From: Larix kaempferi
Lineage: Eukaryota; Streptophyta; Pinopsida; Pinales; Pinaceae
Length of the DNA stretch: 64,000 bases
NCBI GenBank assembly: GCA_027924585.1
Contig: BSBM01000190.1
Location: 2,108,001 to 2,172,000 of the forward strand
Reading direction: 5' to 3'
Of this stretch, positions 43,893 to 55,998 are shown piece after piece. How positions within the stretch are numbered: the first letter of the stretch is position 1; each line of letters begins with the position of its first letter. The position numbers and the translations under genes are program-made. The notes under the pieces were generated by a model. The model did not search any database. It was not told the origin of the DNA and saw only the letters and a program-made list of their open reading frames with translations.

Positions 43893-46800
43893 TGCTATCA
43901 CATCCATAGTAATCGGGCTACCATGATTGCATAATAGTTCATTGTATATTTTTGACCCAGGCCTTTACATGAGATCGGCCTATGATGAGCAGTGTTTTGA
44001 TCACTCACATATCAGAGCAACCCCAGATCAGACATATAGTGAACCTTATGCCAAGATTGAGCCTCTTGACCTCAGATTTGATGACCGAGATGACCTTTTA
44101 TCCCATACAGAGCAGTGCAGTGCCCAGAGTCTCCGCATCAGTGTTTCAGTGGTTATTGATGATCCAAATAGCAGGTACAAGTATATGGCCCAACAGGTAT
44201 ATGGTGTGCATTGGTTTTATTATCTTTCTCTTTTGGTCATTTTGATAAGCTTGACTTAGTATCTAGTGATCATGATTGCAGTATATATGTATGAAATGAA
44301 TATGGTTATTATTGATTATCTAAATGATTTTGTTACTTACATTTAGAACCTCTTGTTTTATACTGAGTGTGGACATGATCATTCCCACCTTTATGGTTTT
44401 CTAGCTTAAGCATCACCTTCACTTTCCCCATCCATCCATTATCTCTCCCTTGATTGATTCTTACCTTGACTTACACCTCAGCCTGTGATATGGAGGACCT
44501 CTCCACTCTTGCCTCTGTGTTGGATAGCATCCCTGTTAGTTTGTGTCTCGGCTCTGAGTTGGCAACAGAACTTACCCTTTGGTGAGTTGGATTTGATACC
44601 TTGATCACTCTAGTCGGTTGCCTTGATGTTTGGTATTGATTGTAGAGAGTCCCCCTAGTTGCTTGAGTTGTGTTGGCTAAAACTTGAAGCAAATTGTACT
44701 ACCATCATTACATATGGAAACAATTGTTATATCTCTTATGAAAGCCCATGGAAATACTTTAAAAACTCTGCTTCTCAGCACAATGAAAGAGGGCTGTGAA
44801 ATTAAATGGAAACTGAAATGAAACCCTGTATGAAAGCTTGAGTAGTTGTGCTTCTAAGCACATGCAAAATCCCCAAAAGGGCTATGAAATGAAATGGAAA
44901 CTGAAATGAAAAGCACCCTGGATGAAAGCTTGAGTAGTTGTGCTTCTAAGCACATGCAAAATCCCCAAAAGGGTCATATAGGCCTAAAGAAAGTAGGGTT
45001 TAAATGTATGCTAAATCCAAAGACTGTTGGCCAAGGAAATGAAATGTAATGATTAATTCCTCACGGAGCCCACAGGGTGTGATGTGAGATGGAGTAAGGG
45101 ACAACTAATTCTAAGTGTCCCCTAGAACCTCAAGTTACGGTTAGCCAGGCACCCAGTCCATGGCGGTTCTAGAAAAGATACCTCACGGAACTGATACAAC
45201 TTGGATGTGAGTTGTAGACATTTGCCAAGGTTCAATAAGCATTCCTTTGAACAACTTATCCCATTTGTGAGACACTGCCATTCCCTATGTGTTTATTATC
45301 CGACATATGCTTAAGTGTGTATTCTCTTCCCCTTATCCAAAGTATCACAGTGTTGAGTTAGTTAAGTCATCCCCTTATCCTAGCCTTGCATTCTTCACCC
45401 TCACCCTTTGCTAGCAAAATTATCATGTCTACAAAATGAGTACATATTCCTGAGGTTCTTTTGTAAGTAAATGATTATTTAAGCTTATACTTGATATAAT
45501 TATCTATTAGCTGCCAGTGAAATGATGCTTAATACTTTAAGTCTTGTTATGAGAATGATTAACAGAGCATGCTTTAACCGTTTGCACTTGCAGCATTAGG
45601 CTTTTCTAGCCTGGGTTATATTTTGATCAGTCCTGACCTGGTCAAACCTAGTTTGACTAAGTCAACCTTGGGATCCGTGATGAGTTGGGCTAGTGATGCT
45701 ATATGATGATGATTTATGGTCCTTTGATACACCTTTGATGATTCCATACAATGGACACAGGTTTCAGATGATGGTTGATGTACTTTTTTTTATGGTTATC
45801 ATTTTTCCAGACCATTATTTTATTATTGGTCGAGTATGGCTGAGGCTACATATGATCTTATAGGTTGCCACAGGGTGTACAGGTACTCATCTCTAGTAGA
45901 TTTGGACCTTCTGAGTTCATTGAGACACTCGGCTATCAGTTACTGACACTCCCAATGATGATGATAGAGTCAGATTTCCACTTTTTTCCACTTTTGCCAT
46001 GCATAAATGGCATGTCTAGCAGTTGCATTGATGAGGTACGTTCTCCTAGGGCGCTACAGAGGGGATGGGGGGTCCAACTACTTGTTATTACCATATTACC
46101 CCATCTCTGGACATGTTGGTACAGTCACATTTTGTGCTCAGGCACCAGGCAGTGAGTTACAGGCATTTTGATGGTTTTCAGGTGGGATAAAAATGGGATA
46201 AAAAGGTCATTGAGGAAATCGATTTGGGCTATTGAGGCAAGGTTTTTGCATAAGGTTTGTTCAGAGATCATATGTGATGTATCCCACTCCTTCCAGGTCA
46301 ACTTGCATCATTCAGTGGGGTCCACACACTCTCCGGGTTGTGATTTGATGTATTTTTCTCTCATTGAGGGGGGCACAATTTGGTCATTTGGTCACTTGGA
46401 CATGTTATTGAGTCATATGTTATATCATTGTGCCATGGGGTGATGCTAGTGAAGGATAATAAAACCTCCTAGCCCCACCATGTGCTCCTAGTTGCTTGTC
46501 CTAGTCACTTTATGTGGTACGCACTTGTCTTAGTCATTTTTAAGTGGTGCACATCCCCCCTAGGGCCTCTTGAGGTGAGTGCGCACCCCTCTTAGACTCT
46601 TAGTGAGTTGATCCGTGTTATATTGTTCTGGCTCATCTTAGTCATTGATTTTATTGTATTTATCTTTTGATCTCCATCACTCGTTTGTAAAGTGGTTAGG
46701 ATTTTGGTCTCTCTCATTCCTATTTAAGGAAGAGACCCCCCTATTGTAAAGGCACCTTTGGGCTCTTGACGTCTTGGAATAAAATACTACTTTTGCAGAT

Positions 46801-48020
46801 CTACTTCTCTAGCTTTGTTGGATTCTCTTGCAATTTGAATATACAATCTTTTCTCTGTGTTATCATTGTGGATGTTGGGCTTCAAACGTTTTCTCTGCAG
46901 GGAGGCCGTGTGGATGAAGAGTACGCTTTCAGGGGATGCTATTGTGGGGAAACCCCATATCTTGCCTTTGGATTGTTCTTTGTCTCAGGGAGTATCATTA
47001 TTGTATCTTCGTGACATATTTGATGCTTTTTGTTTCATCTCTTTTTCTGTGTAGCTTCTTCCATGTTTGTTGATTCTCATTATAGATCGTTTTGGACAGG
47101 GCAGGGCACACTGGACGACTTGGAAGGATAGTGATTTCACTTGGAGCACTTGGATCTCACTCTTGATTGCCTCACTTGGGAAAGATTATCAATTTGCAAG
47201 ATGGTCGCAAGCCAATGAGGTATGTTCTACAAGGTATGTATCTAGTTTCATGCATTTTACCATTGGTCACTTCAAACCCTAGATTTTTAGATTTGATAGA
47301 TCTGGCGATAATTTGGGCTTAATAATTAAAACCCGCCTCACAAATAATTAATAAACCTTGGAGACCAAATTTGGTGGGCATCCCGACTCCATTTACCCCC
47401 TGATCTATAAGGCATTGGGCCTCTCCAAGGGAGGTCGTACATGTGGGTAGGTGGCATTTTTCTAGATCTATCATCCGGGTGTTGCTTGTTCCTCATCAAA
47501 ACATGAGATCTGTTGATTAGCAACCCTTCTAGTGTCATTCCTCTCTTGATTTTGCCTTGGGGGCCCCATTTTAACCAATTTCCTTAATTTAAGGGTGGGT
47601 CCACTTGAGTTTTTCTTGATTGGCATTAGATCCATCTAGATCTATTCAATTAAACTCATAAGTGGTGTTCACATTTCTTGGTTGAGCATTTGTCCTTCCA
47701 TAAGCCTCCTCAAACAAGCCCTAACTCTATGTGTCCACTTATAATCCCTAGATCTAGATCCTTTCACTCTTGGTCTTCTCCTATTTTTACCTTCACATTT
47801 TCCCAGGAGGTCTAGAGTTGGTTCGCTAGCCTTCATTGGCTGGCTAGGGCCTCCCTCTTGGTCTTGCTTAGGCTAGATCTAAAGCAAAGATTGCCTCGGT
47901 TAACGTGACCCATTTGCATTGGGAACCGTGGCATCTCTTGAGTCACCTCTTTTGTTGTCCAACACCTCTACCATCCTGGATAGGATCACCTTTTGGGGCA
48001 ACTACAGTTGTGTGATAACA
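43893..48020 (+). mobile_element. Solo LTR, family A copy 2 (4.1 kb)
   Basis: It begins TGCTATCACATCCATAG and ends TGTGATAACA, the same termini as 4014-7914 with one change. It is flanked by a perfect 5-bp duplication GGTCC (43888-43892 and 48021-48025). The two copies are co-linear throughout, including a TATTTAAGG box at 46721-46730, about 2.8 kb from the start. An ~88 bp tandem duplication around GAAAGCTTGAGTAGTTGTGC (44792-44977) is specific to this copy. There is no primer site or coding region. It is inserted in LINE copy 1. Confidence 0.88.
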
Positions 48021-48062
48021 GGTCCCAAGGGGGGTGCAGGTGGGGGGGCTGTCAGTTTGGAG

Positions 48063-50410
48063 AGATAAGATAAGATAAATAATTTTATTAATGTCCAATG
48101 AATGATCACTAAAGTAGGTCAATGGGACTGCAAAGTACAAGTGATGTCATTACAAAGCAGGAGTACTAAAAAGTCCCCTTCAAAAAGCGAGATACATAAA
48201 ATGAAGTTTATTAAGAGATCTATGCTAGAGTATGGAAAACCCTCGGTCTCGGCCGCAGGCACTGGAGGTTGCACAAGGAGGTGGATGTACAAGAGGGATG
48301 GATCTAGGAACGAGAGAATACAAAAGGAATGAGGTAGTTTTGTCATGGAATAGACCCATCTCTCCTTACATCCGAGGTTGAATGAAGGAAACTTAGTATA
48401 GAAATGATGACCAGGGGAAGGTCTCGTGGAAGATCGGGACTGCCTACTGTGTTGTTGGTTGAAGGAGGTACTTTGCTGCTGAGGCCTAGAGGATCTCGTT
48501 TGCCTGCTGGTAGTGGATCTAGTATGGATGTGCCGCAGAGAACTCTAGGACTAGGGAATGCTCCCACGGGTGTGCGTCGATCGGGAGTCAGCAGCCATGC
48601 TTGTATCAATCTGTCTCTTGTTGCCCCTACTTGAAGGGAGCACTGGAAAGAAGGAAGTGATTTGCTGGATGGAATCTGGTCTAGTATGAGGTTGGAGAGT
48701 GTGGGATCGAAGTTTGAGGGCCTCCTTTAAGTAAAGGGCCAAGCATCTTCGATCGAGGTACCTGAAGAAATTGGTGAGGGTCTGGGTCCCTCTGAATAAA
48801 CAATGGAATCGTCCACAGATCTCATAGTAGGTGGGGCAAAGGAGGATGCAGTGCTCCTTTGTCTCGACCTTGTGAAGATGACACAGTTGGCAGATCCTAT
48901 CGGTCCGTAGAGTTTGGTGGTCTGTCTCGACCCAAAGTATATGCGAGTCAACCTGGAACTAGCCCACAGAGAGAGTGCACCCAATGACATGATGTATATG
49001 AGGGTTGGATGATGAGTCCGTCCCTCACCTCCATAATGTGCTCATCATAGAAGGCCATCTTCGAACGCAACCCTCCTTGGGGGTTTAGTCTGAGTGACTT
49101 GCACAAATCGCTTGTAAATTTTATCCTGAATGATCGTGTTCATATCTTGTCGAGTAGGTAAGAGTTGGCCAAGCGCATTTAGGGAGTATCTAAAAGGGTG
49201 AAGACAATCTATCGAAATACCAACAGGTCCCAAAACATCTAAAACTGTACAAACCAACATCTGGTACGAGCAGGAGGACTAGATAGAGCAATGGACTCTG
49301 ATGATCGGTAGGCCAAGCATGGATATCGGTCTCTAGCCTTCGTCGATTCAACAACACTTTGAAGGCAGTGTAGAAGTGAAACAAGAAGGAAAGCAGTTTC
49401 AAGCCGAAAAGGTCGTGCCCTGAACTCTACGAGAATGATGTGCTGAAGTACTATCCGCTTGCATTTGATGATGTGACGTAGGAGAAGTGTTTGCTCTCTC
49501 TCGGCTAAAGGCCAATTGACCTCAAGCATGCCATATCAACCAAGGGAATAGGGGAAATGGATAGGTGGCGATTAAAGGGGAGTAAGTTTTGGCTAGAGAG
49601 GACATGATCAACTACATTCGCTCCTTCGCCATGTGGCCTTCAAGTGAAGAAACTATAGTTTGGGAAGCACGAGAATCCATTAAGGATCAACAACTCCTGG
49701 GATTCCCCCAGATGTAACAGGTTCGACCATAGGCTGAAGTAGGCCTTGAAGCGTCGTCAGACATTCGATGAAGTCCCATTGACTTTGGATCAATACCCTG
49801 AGTGCAAAACACGTCCTTTGACCGATTGTGGAGAGGAGTCGGGAGAGCTCTAGTACGAGCATGAAATCACCCAGGAGGATGACCTCCCCATTCATTGAGT
49901 ACTAGGTGATGTTGGTATACAAATCCATGTAGGTTTTCCTGTCAGGGTCATTATGGATGGTGAATGATGAAGAGACAGGGGGCCAATAACAAATTGCTAT
50001 GTAGATGTCCCTTGGGAGGAGGGATCTGCCTAACTGAACCCACAAAAACTTGGCAAACTCATCTGTGGCCACCAAAGACACTCTACTTCGGAGGGAGTCC
50101 CTAATCAAACAAGCAACTCCACTTGAAACTTTGACGCCACTTGAGCTCCTCGTCCCCTGCCTGCAAGCTGAAAAGCAATGATACCCTACAATGTCCCGAA
50201 GATGTCAAACAGGGCTTGCATGTGTCTGTGTAACAAAGAGGATGTTTGACAACCCATGAGCATCGTGCATGAGGCCAGTCGATGACTAGAAAGATCCATT
50301 GTCGTTCCAATAACTAATAGAGATGCCTGCGCTTTGTTGCCTCTTGAAGCGAACCCATCATTTGGAAGCCCTAAATCGGAAATGATCAAACAAAGTTTGA
50401 TGAACAAAAT
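48063..50410 (-). pseudogene. LINE copy 2: endonuclease and C-terminal RT region, RT core deleted
   Basis: On the minus strand, 50310-49560 is an AP-type endonuclease remnant: DIYIAICYWPPVSSSFTIHN, then a GEVILLGDF block (GDF of the GDFN motif) at about 49895-49860. From 49530 it jumps to a C-terminal part with EREQTLLLRHIIKC, and at 48960-48800 the zinc-binding segment CQLCHLHKVETKEHCILLCP typical of LINE C-termini. The polymerase core between them is missing. The 3' tail at 48063 on the plus strand is GATAAGATAAGATAAATAATTTTATT. Frameshifts are frequent. Confidence 0.75.
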
Positions 50411-50411
50411 A

Positions 50412-52030
50412 GAGAAACAATTATGTTGATAAAGATTTTTGAGTAATTGATAAAATGCTTCTTGAAGTGCAGACCAGAAGTGATGCTACAGTTATTTGGA
50501 AGATGCTACGATTTTTTGGAAGAGACCAAAGGATTTACATACAACTTTAGAGAAAGCTAGAGCCTTCTTGCTTGAAGATTTATTGCTTTTAATCAAAATG
50601 GGTGAAAGTGAGTCTTTCAAGATTATTTGTTGAAAACAAAAGATCTTAGAGAATAGTTGAATGCCTTGAGATGAAATTGGAAGCAAAAGACATGGTGGTA
50701 ATCATTATCAAGTGTTTACTAGCCTCATTTGAGCATTTTATTGAAACCTTGAATATTACTTTCGTTGATTTGATCCTGTTTGGAGATTTGTGCATCCAAC
50801 TCTTGCATGAAGACATGTGAAAAAACAAATTCGAAGTAGCAACACGAATGATGGTTTAGGAATGGCTTTAGCGGCAAACTTCAAAGCCAAAAGGCTTCTA
50901 TTGCGCCGAGAGGCACTCTACAGCCCAGTATGAGGGAGATCTTGTGAGTCGAGTGTTTGTCGATATTGTCGGCCATAAATAAAATGTAATAATTAAAAGT
51001 AAAAAGTTATAATATGAGGGAGATCTTGTGAGTCGAGTGTTTGTCGATATTGTCGGCCACAAATAAAATGTAAGAATAAAAAGTAAAAAGTAATAATATG
51101 AGGGAGATCTTGTGAGTCGAGTGTTTGTCGATATTGCTGGCCATAAATAAAATGTAATAATAAAAAGTAAAAAGTAATAATATGAGGGAGATCTTGTGAG
51201 TCCAGTGTTTGTTGATATTGTTGGCCATAAATAAAATGCAATAATAAAAAGTAAAAAGTAATAATATGAGGGAGATCTTCTAAAAGCTCCTTGAGTGCAA
51301 TACCTGAGAAGAGGTATGCACCTCGGGAGATTTGAAGGTAGCATGATAGATGACTTAGATACAAGATTTTCAAGTGTCATTATTGTGGAAAGATGGGTGA
51401 TAAGAAGTAGTTTAACTGTAATGGCTATGGGATGAGAAGAAAAAGCAAGTGTTGAAGAAGCATTCCGATGCTGCGAAACATAAGGAAGAGAAACTCCTCT
51501 TTGTGATTATATTCAGGGATAAAGTAGACAATGTGAAAACATGTACTTGGTATATATATTCTAGTGCATCTTATCATTTTACCAATATGAGGGATTAGTA
51601 GATTAGTTATGTTGCTAATGAAATTTTTGACTCATGTTTTAGGTGTTGGGGTAAATATAAGGTAGTAGGTAAAGGAAAAGTGTAGATGACCTTGTCAAGT
51701 AAAATGTTGGTATTGAAGAGCATGGGATTTTTAAGTTGGTTGATGTAGGGAGGCAAATGAGTATGCTTTGATCGCTAAGAGTGGTCAAAATAGTATTGAA
51801 TTTTTGCATTAAAGGTATGTTTATTTGAATTTGAGGTCTTTTCTTATTTGGCTAAAGATAGTTTGGTTGATGGTCTTCTGGAGATATAAAATAAACAAGG
51901 AATTTGAGGAGCATGTTGAGTTGGTAAGCAACACAAGACTTTGTTTGAAGAAGGGAAAACTTAGAGAGCTTAAGTCACAAGGTTCATATTTGAGTTTGGG
52001 TTCGACAACCATTAAGTTCGATTTTTTCGA
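50412..52030 (+). pseudogene. Copia gag-protease-preintegrase remnant
   Basis: The plus-strand blocks are: Gag KMGESESFKII near 50598; then, after shifts, the GMALAANFKAKR segment near 50860. A zinc knuckle CHYCGKMGDKK is near 51378, with its His and spacing damaged. The protease motif is WYIYSSASYHFTNMRD near 51550, in which the active-site Asp is Tyr (DSG to YSS). KYKVVGKGKV follows near 51656, and a pre-integrase block EFLHQRY..LNLRS near 51800. No LTR or primer site was found. An 84-bp tandem repeat lies inside Gag. Confidence 0.75.
50929..51278. repeat. 84-bp tandem repeat, four copies
   Basis: Units begin TATGAGGGAGATC at 50929, 51013, 51097 and 51181, with a fifth start at 51265. Each contains GTCGAGTGTTTGTCGATATT and a tail AATAAAAAGTAAAAAGTAAT. 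The period is exactly 84 bp and the copies are highly similar, so the expansion is recent compared with the surrounding Gag relic. The minus strand is open through it because the period is a multiple of three. Confidence 0.88.
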
Positions 52031-52849
52031 TGAGGTTTGCCATTAGGATCATCTATATACATTTTTCAATACACACACACACACGCTCCATGTCAATTGT
52101 GTTTAGTCTAAGTTGTGGGATGGAGTGTTATCCTCCCAACCCAGGTTGTATTCTCGTAATTTACATGTTGAGGTCATAATGACTATATTGTTGTAATAGT
52201 TTTGAGCCCTATTGTTGACTTGACCTTGTTCCCTGTAGAATCTAGGGTTTATCTTGGGTTCCATCCTTGAAATGAGGGGAAGGGCCTGGGGGGTTTCTTA
52301 GGGATAATTTACCTAGAAAAATATATACTCTTTAAAATGAAATATAAGAGAAATAATTAGAAATCAACATCGATAAACATCCTCGAGATAATTTACCTAG
52401 AAAAAAAATACACTCTTTAAAATGAAATATAACATAAAATAATTAGAATCACCATCAGTAAACATATATGAGTAAGAATCATGATTGATAAACATATATG
52501 ATTCGCGAGTAACTTAATCATGATAAAATCCAATAATTAATGCTCTTATTAAAATTTAAACATATGGTGCAACTGCAAATTGCAAAAAGAAGTAGAACAT
52601 ATTCTTCAAACTTCAAAATTTGAAAGGATGTCCATAATATGAAATACTTATAATCACTAAAAAAATTCACAAAATTCAAAACATGATCAAAATTTGAAAA
52701 TGCATCATGCAACTGGAAATTACAAAATGAAGTAGAAAATAGTCTTCAAATTCCAAAATTTAAAAATGAAATCCATAATGCCAAATTGTTATAATCCTTG
52801 AAATTGTTTCACAAAATTTAAAACATGGTCAGAATTTCTATTCTTGTGG
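52031..52849. other. AT-rich DNA with short duplications
   Basis: A (CA)n run lies at 52069-52084. ATAATTTACCTAGAAAAA recurs at 52304 and 52387, followed in both cases by CACTCTTTAAAATGAAATATA-like sequence (~83 bp apart). Another pair is around GCAACTGCAAATTGCAAAA (52570) and GCAACTGGAAATTACAAAA (52710). No gene was recognised. Confidence 0.5.
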
Positions 52850-53160
52850 CCTACTTGTAACATCATAATGCTCTAAATCATCAGGAGCACACAAAATAGT
52901 AAAGGAACTAGAATTTTGATCATCACATTCATCAATAAGTGGAACTCTATCATCACTAGGCTCATTACCATTGTCACCATTAGCCAAGATCATCTTCTTT
53001 TGCACTCAAAATAGGTGCAAACTATGGGTGGGAGGAACTAGATGAATCTTTCGCCACACTACTTAAGGCCAATTGCAAATTACTGCAAACATAAACAAGC
53101 TCTTCAGATTGTGTAGATAATAATGTTTCTTTTATTTTCTTGAATATGGTGTTTAACATG
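52850..53160 (-). pseudogene. hAT-like transposase C-terminal tail
   Basis: The minus strand reads TQSEELVYVCSNLQLALSS near 53110-53050, the end of the hAT dimerisation domain. A typical acidic tail follows, NGDNGNEPSDDRVPLIDECD ending SSSFTILCAPDDLEHYD near 52850. A frameshift separates the two. The rest of the transposase is missing. Confidence 0.55.
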
Positions 53161-53229
53161 ATAGGGTCAGGTTTTTTACCCAATACATTTTATAACTTTC
53201 TAAAAAGTGATAATGTTTTTTTGAAATTC

Positions 53230-53660
53230 ACCCTTCAGGTTCGTTTGGGGTTCGAATTCGCTTCAGGTTTGGAATAAGGTTTTCCTTTAGGTTCACCTAT
53301 TAGGTTCGGTAACCTCATTGAATTTCCTTTTTTTAGGTTCGTAGAACTTCAAACCTCACGGTTGAAGTTCGATGAACTCTGTGACTTAGTGGAGAGCTAA
53401 GGAGATTCTTTAATTGATCCATTTTTACTTTTGTGGGCCTAAAACGACAAGATCATTCTCTAGTGTTAGGTGTTTTGATGTTTGTAGATGCGTTTTCTAG
53501 TAAAATGTGGGCGTATTTTTTTGAAATTGAAATAGAGAAGAATTTTGCTCTAAATTTTTTGTTGATTTCTGTATCTAAGAAAGCTATTAGAGACAATACA
53601 CCACATCAATGTTATCAGAATCAAACCAGTTTTGCCAATATTGGGTTGTTCGATTGATTT
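53230..53660 (+). other. GGTTCG-rich stretch and possible Copia integrase scrap
   Basis: 53230-53390 repeats AGGTTCG several times, resembling the subterminal repeats of the hAT-type elements, but no termini could be paired. At 53470-53550 a plus frame reads MFVDAFSSKMWAYFFEIE, which recalls the Copia integrase FIDDFSRKTWVYFL. The resemblance is short and could be chance. Confidence 0.3.
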
Positions 53661-53840
53661 ATGGGCCTTACTATTCCAAATCGAGTACCCAAACTAGAAA
53701 TGGCTGGTTTCGTACAATGCTAGTCCTAAATGCCTAAACTGATTGGTTCCCTATGAATCTGTACGATGTGCGTGGACCACTATTTTGACCTTGAAAATAA
53801 AAGAAATAAAAAAAGGAAAAAAAAAACCCTATGGGACCAC

Positions 53841-54141
53841 TATGTTTTGTACAATCTTAGATTGAGGAGCAACCAGTTGTTGGACAAGACCCTTGATTCA
53901 AGCACCATAGACTTGGAAGATATTGATCCCTCGTCATAGTGGGTTGTGGAGACTCAACCAACAACATTTGACAATGGAGACCTATCTTGGATGGACTTTG
54001 ACCCACCTCCGTGAGCAAAGGATCTTAACATTGTTGTTGGTCCAGTACCTTCAGGCCCCGGGAATTTGAGTCATAATCCCTTTCTAGAGTCTACTCATGT
54101 CGAGGATATGGCGGATGTAGATTTTGATGATTCAATGATAT
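53841..54141 (+). pseudogene. hAT-like transposase C-terminal tail, second family
   Basis: The plus frame reads YVLYNLRLRSNQLLDKTLDS, then STIDLEDIDPSS, stop, WVVETQP and DLSWMDFDPPP. The YNLRLR...DLEDID...W pattern matches the C-terminal tails of hAT-like transposases. One in-frame TAG is present. No upstream domains remain. Confidence 0.55.
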
Positions 54142-54559
54142 GATTAGACTGTAGAGTCTAGACTGTAGTTATTGATGTTTGCTATGCTTATTTTTTGGAC
54201 TCTAGAGGTCATTTAGAGCCTCTTTGTTTATGTATTTTGGTTTAGATATGGATTGCACTATGTGCTATTTTGGTTATATGCTCCCTACTTGCTATATACA
54301 AGAGAAAAATTGTGTATTTGTCTCTAATGGTTTGGGTTTACACACACACACACACAGACATATATAGTTCAAATCAAATTTTAATATTTTATGTATTTTT
54401 TGTTGTCTGTTTATTTATTTCCCTGTTTTTTTCCGGTTTACTATTTTTGAGGTCCATTGGTTTGTTGAAATTACAGGTTATGTACATTTTATTGCATATA
54501 AAAAGCTTGATACAAGAATATGTAAACAATTGTACTGCTTAATTTAAATGTAAACTGAA
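54142..54559. other. No gene; (CA)n microsatellite
   Basis: T-rich DNA with a (CA)8-type run at 54340-54356. No coding match. Confidence 0.5.
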
Positions 54560-55330
54560 TTAAAACATAAATAACATAATTTTCATCTCTTTCAACTTAA
54601 TGCTCCATTTGGTCACTCTGCATTAATGTTGGTCCTCGAGAATCATCAAATGTCCAAAAAATAATCTCAAATAAAATTTACAGTAAAATAACCATGTTCT
54701 GCATTAAAGAATTAAAACCAATATTTGGATCCAACTTATACTCAGATAGTTTTGAGTTTGATCTTGTCATTGAAAGGACAAGTCAAACTGGTTAAACCAT
54801 ATACGTACCTTGAGAGAGAGAGAAGGTTCAGGTAGAATAAAACAGACCTCAAGTTCTTTAATCAATAAGAAAATGACAGGGGTAAAAGAGACACACAGGT
54901 GCTGTAGACTACGAAAGTCAAGCACGTAAGCAAACACCCACACATAAGAATTCACACAGAGTTCAATGGCAGTGATGAGAATTAAACTCGTGAGGGAGCT
55001 GGCTGTGGACAGAGATCTGAGCAGCAAACTCGTGCTGCTAGCTCAAAGCAAGACAAAACGTGGAACAACCAAAATGAGGAAGAAACCCGCGAGGGAAATC
55101 AACACAAGAGATGGTCGTGAAGGATGAACCCGTGGAGGAAAAACAGTAGGTGAGACAGTCGTGAAAGATGAATCCGTGAAGGGAAAATTAGCACGTGAGA
55201 CAACCCGGAAATAAAAATGCTGAGATAAACTCGTGAGACAGGTTGTGGAAGAAAGAATCCGTGAGGAGAAGCATACCCAAAACAATTGACCCGAGGAGAA
55301 GCGGACGTGAAGAGTAAGCTCACGGTGAGT
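54560..55330. repeat. Dispersed repeat D, copy 2, with imperfect minisatellite
   Basis: The left part is co-linear with 27080-27370. From 55030 to 55310, imperfect units around CGTGAGGGAAA and GATGAATCCGTGAAG, such as GTCGTGAAGGATGAACCCGTG and GTCGTGAAAGATGAATCCGTG, follow each other at about 50 bp. Confidence 0.45.
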
Positions 55331-55379
55331 TATAAGAGCATAAGTTTAGTAAAATTTATATAGGTTGAGAGTTAACAAA

Positions 55380-55830
55380 CTTAGGAAAAATTGGCCCGCT
55401 CCGAGCATTTGAGGGACTAATCTCTCCACCCCACTTGGTGTCCAAGAGAAAGCATTGCCCCGCTCTGAGTCGTCTTAGGGATTAATCTCCCCATCCTACT
55501 TGGTGTCTGAGAGAAGGCACTGCCCCACTTGACCCACCCCTAGCCAAGTCTCATGGCCAATACTGGGGAAATGCTTGATGCTCAACCTCTATTAGGATGT
55601 TCGGAAGAAGGTACTACCCTTCTCTGAGCTATTCACCTCTAGCCAAGTCACATGGCTAATACTGAGGAAATGCTCGATGCATCAACGCTACTCATCATGG
55701 AAAAGCCAATCTCCCCACCCCGTCACAGGGTGTCTGGGAGAAGATACTGACTTGCCATCATAACATTCACCCCTAGCCAAGTCACATGGCTAATACTGGG
55801 GGAATGTCTGCCCGATGCTGCAAACATTCG
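55380..55830. repeat. Complex repeats around CCCCTAGCCAAGTC
   Basis: CTAGCCAAGTCACATGGCTAATACTG recurs with variants at about 55540, 55628 and 55775, and ATCTCCCCACCCC...GTGTCTGGGAGAAG recurs at about 55480 and 55710. The units are interleaved rather than simply tandem. The source is unknown. Confidence 0.55.
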
Positions 55831-55881
55831 TCTTCAAGCTCATCACATCTCCCTTTGTGCTGGAGCGCCCTGCTCCCTCTG

Positions 55882-55998
55882 CATCTGATTATCCTACTTG
55901 CTCTGCATCTGAGCATCTTGCTCCCTTTGCATCCGAGCATCCTGCTTGCTCTGCATCCGAGCATCCTGCTCCCTCTGCCTCTGAGCATATTGCTCCTA
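55882..55998. repeat. 24-bp minisatellite, about five copies
   Basis: Units of the type CATCCGAGCATCCTGCTTGC plus TCTG repeat every 24 bp. Alternating TGCTTGCTCTG and TGCTCCCTCTG suggests a 48-bp higher-order unit. All frames through it stay open, which explains overlapping short ORFs on both strands. Confidence 0.8.

Noticed and set aside
43927-44259. 110-codon ORF as a host gene
   Set aside because: It lies wholly inside the family A solo LTR, with a diverged counterpart in the other LTR copy.
4014-48020. The two family A repeats as the LTR pair of one giant element
   Set aside because: Each copy has its own target duplication (GCTTC and GGTCC), and the 36 kb between them contains a host gene and unrelated insertions. 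They are two solo LTRs.
50898-51380. 160-codon minus-strand ORF
   Set aside because: It is created by the 84-bp satellite, whose period is a multiple of three.
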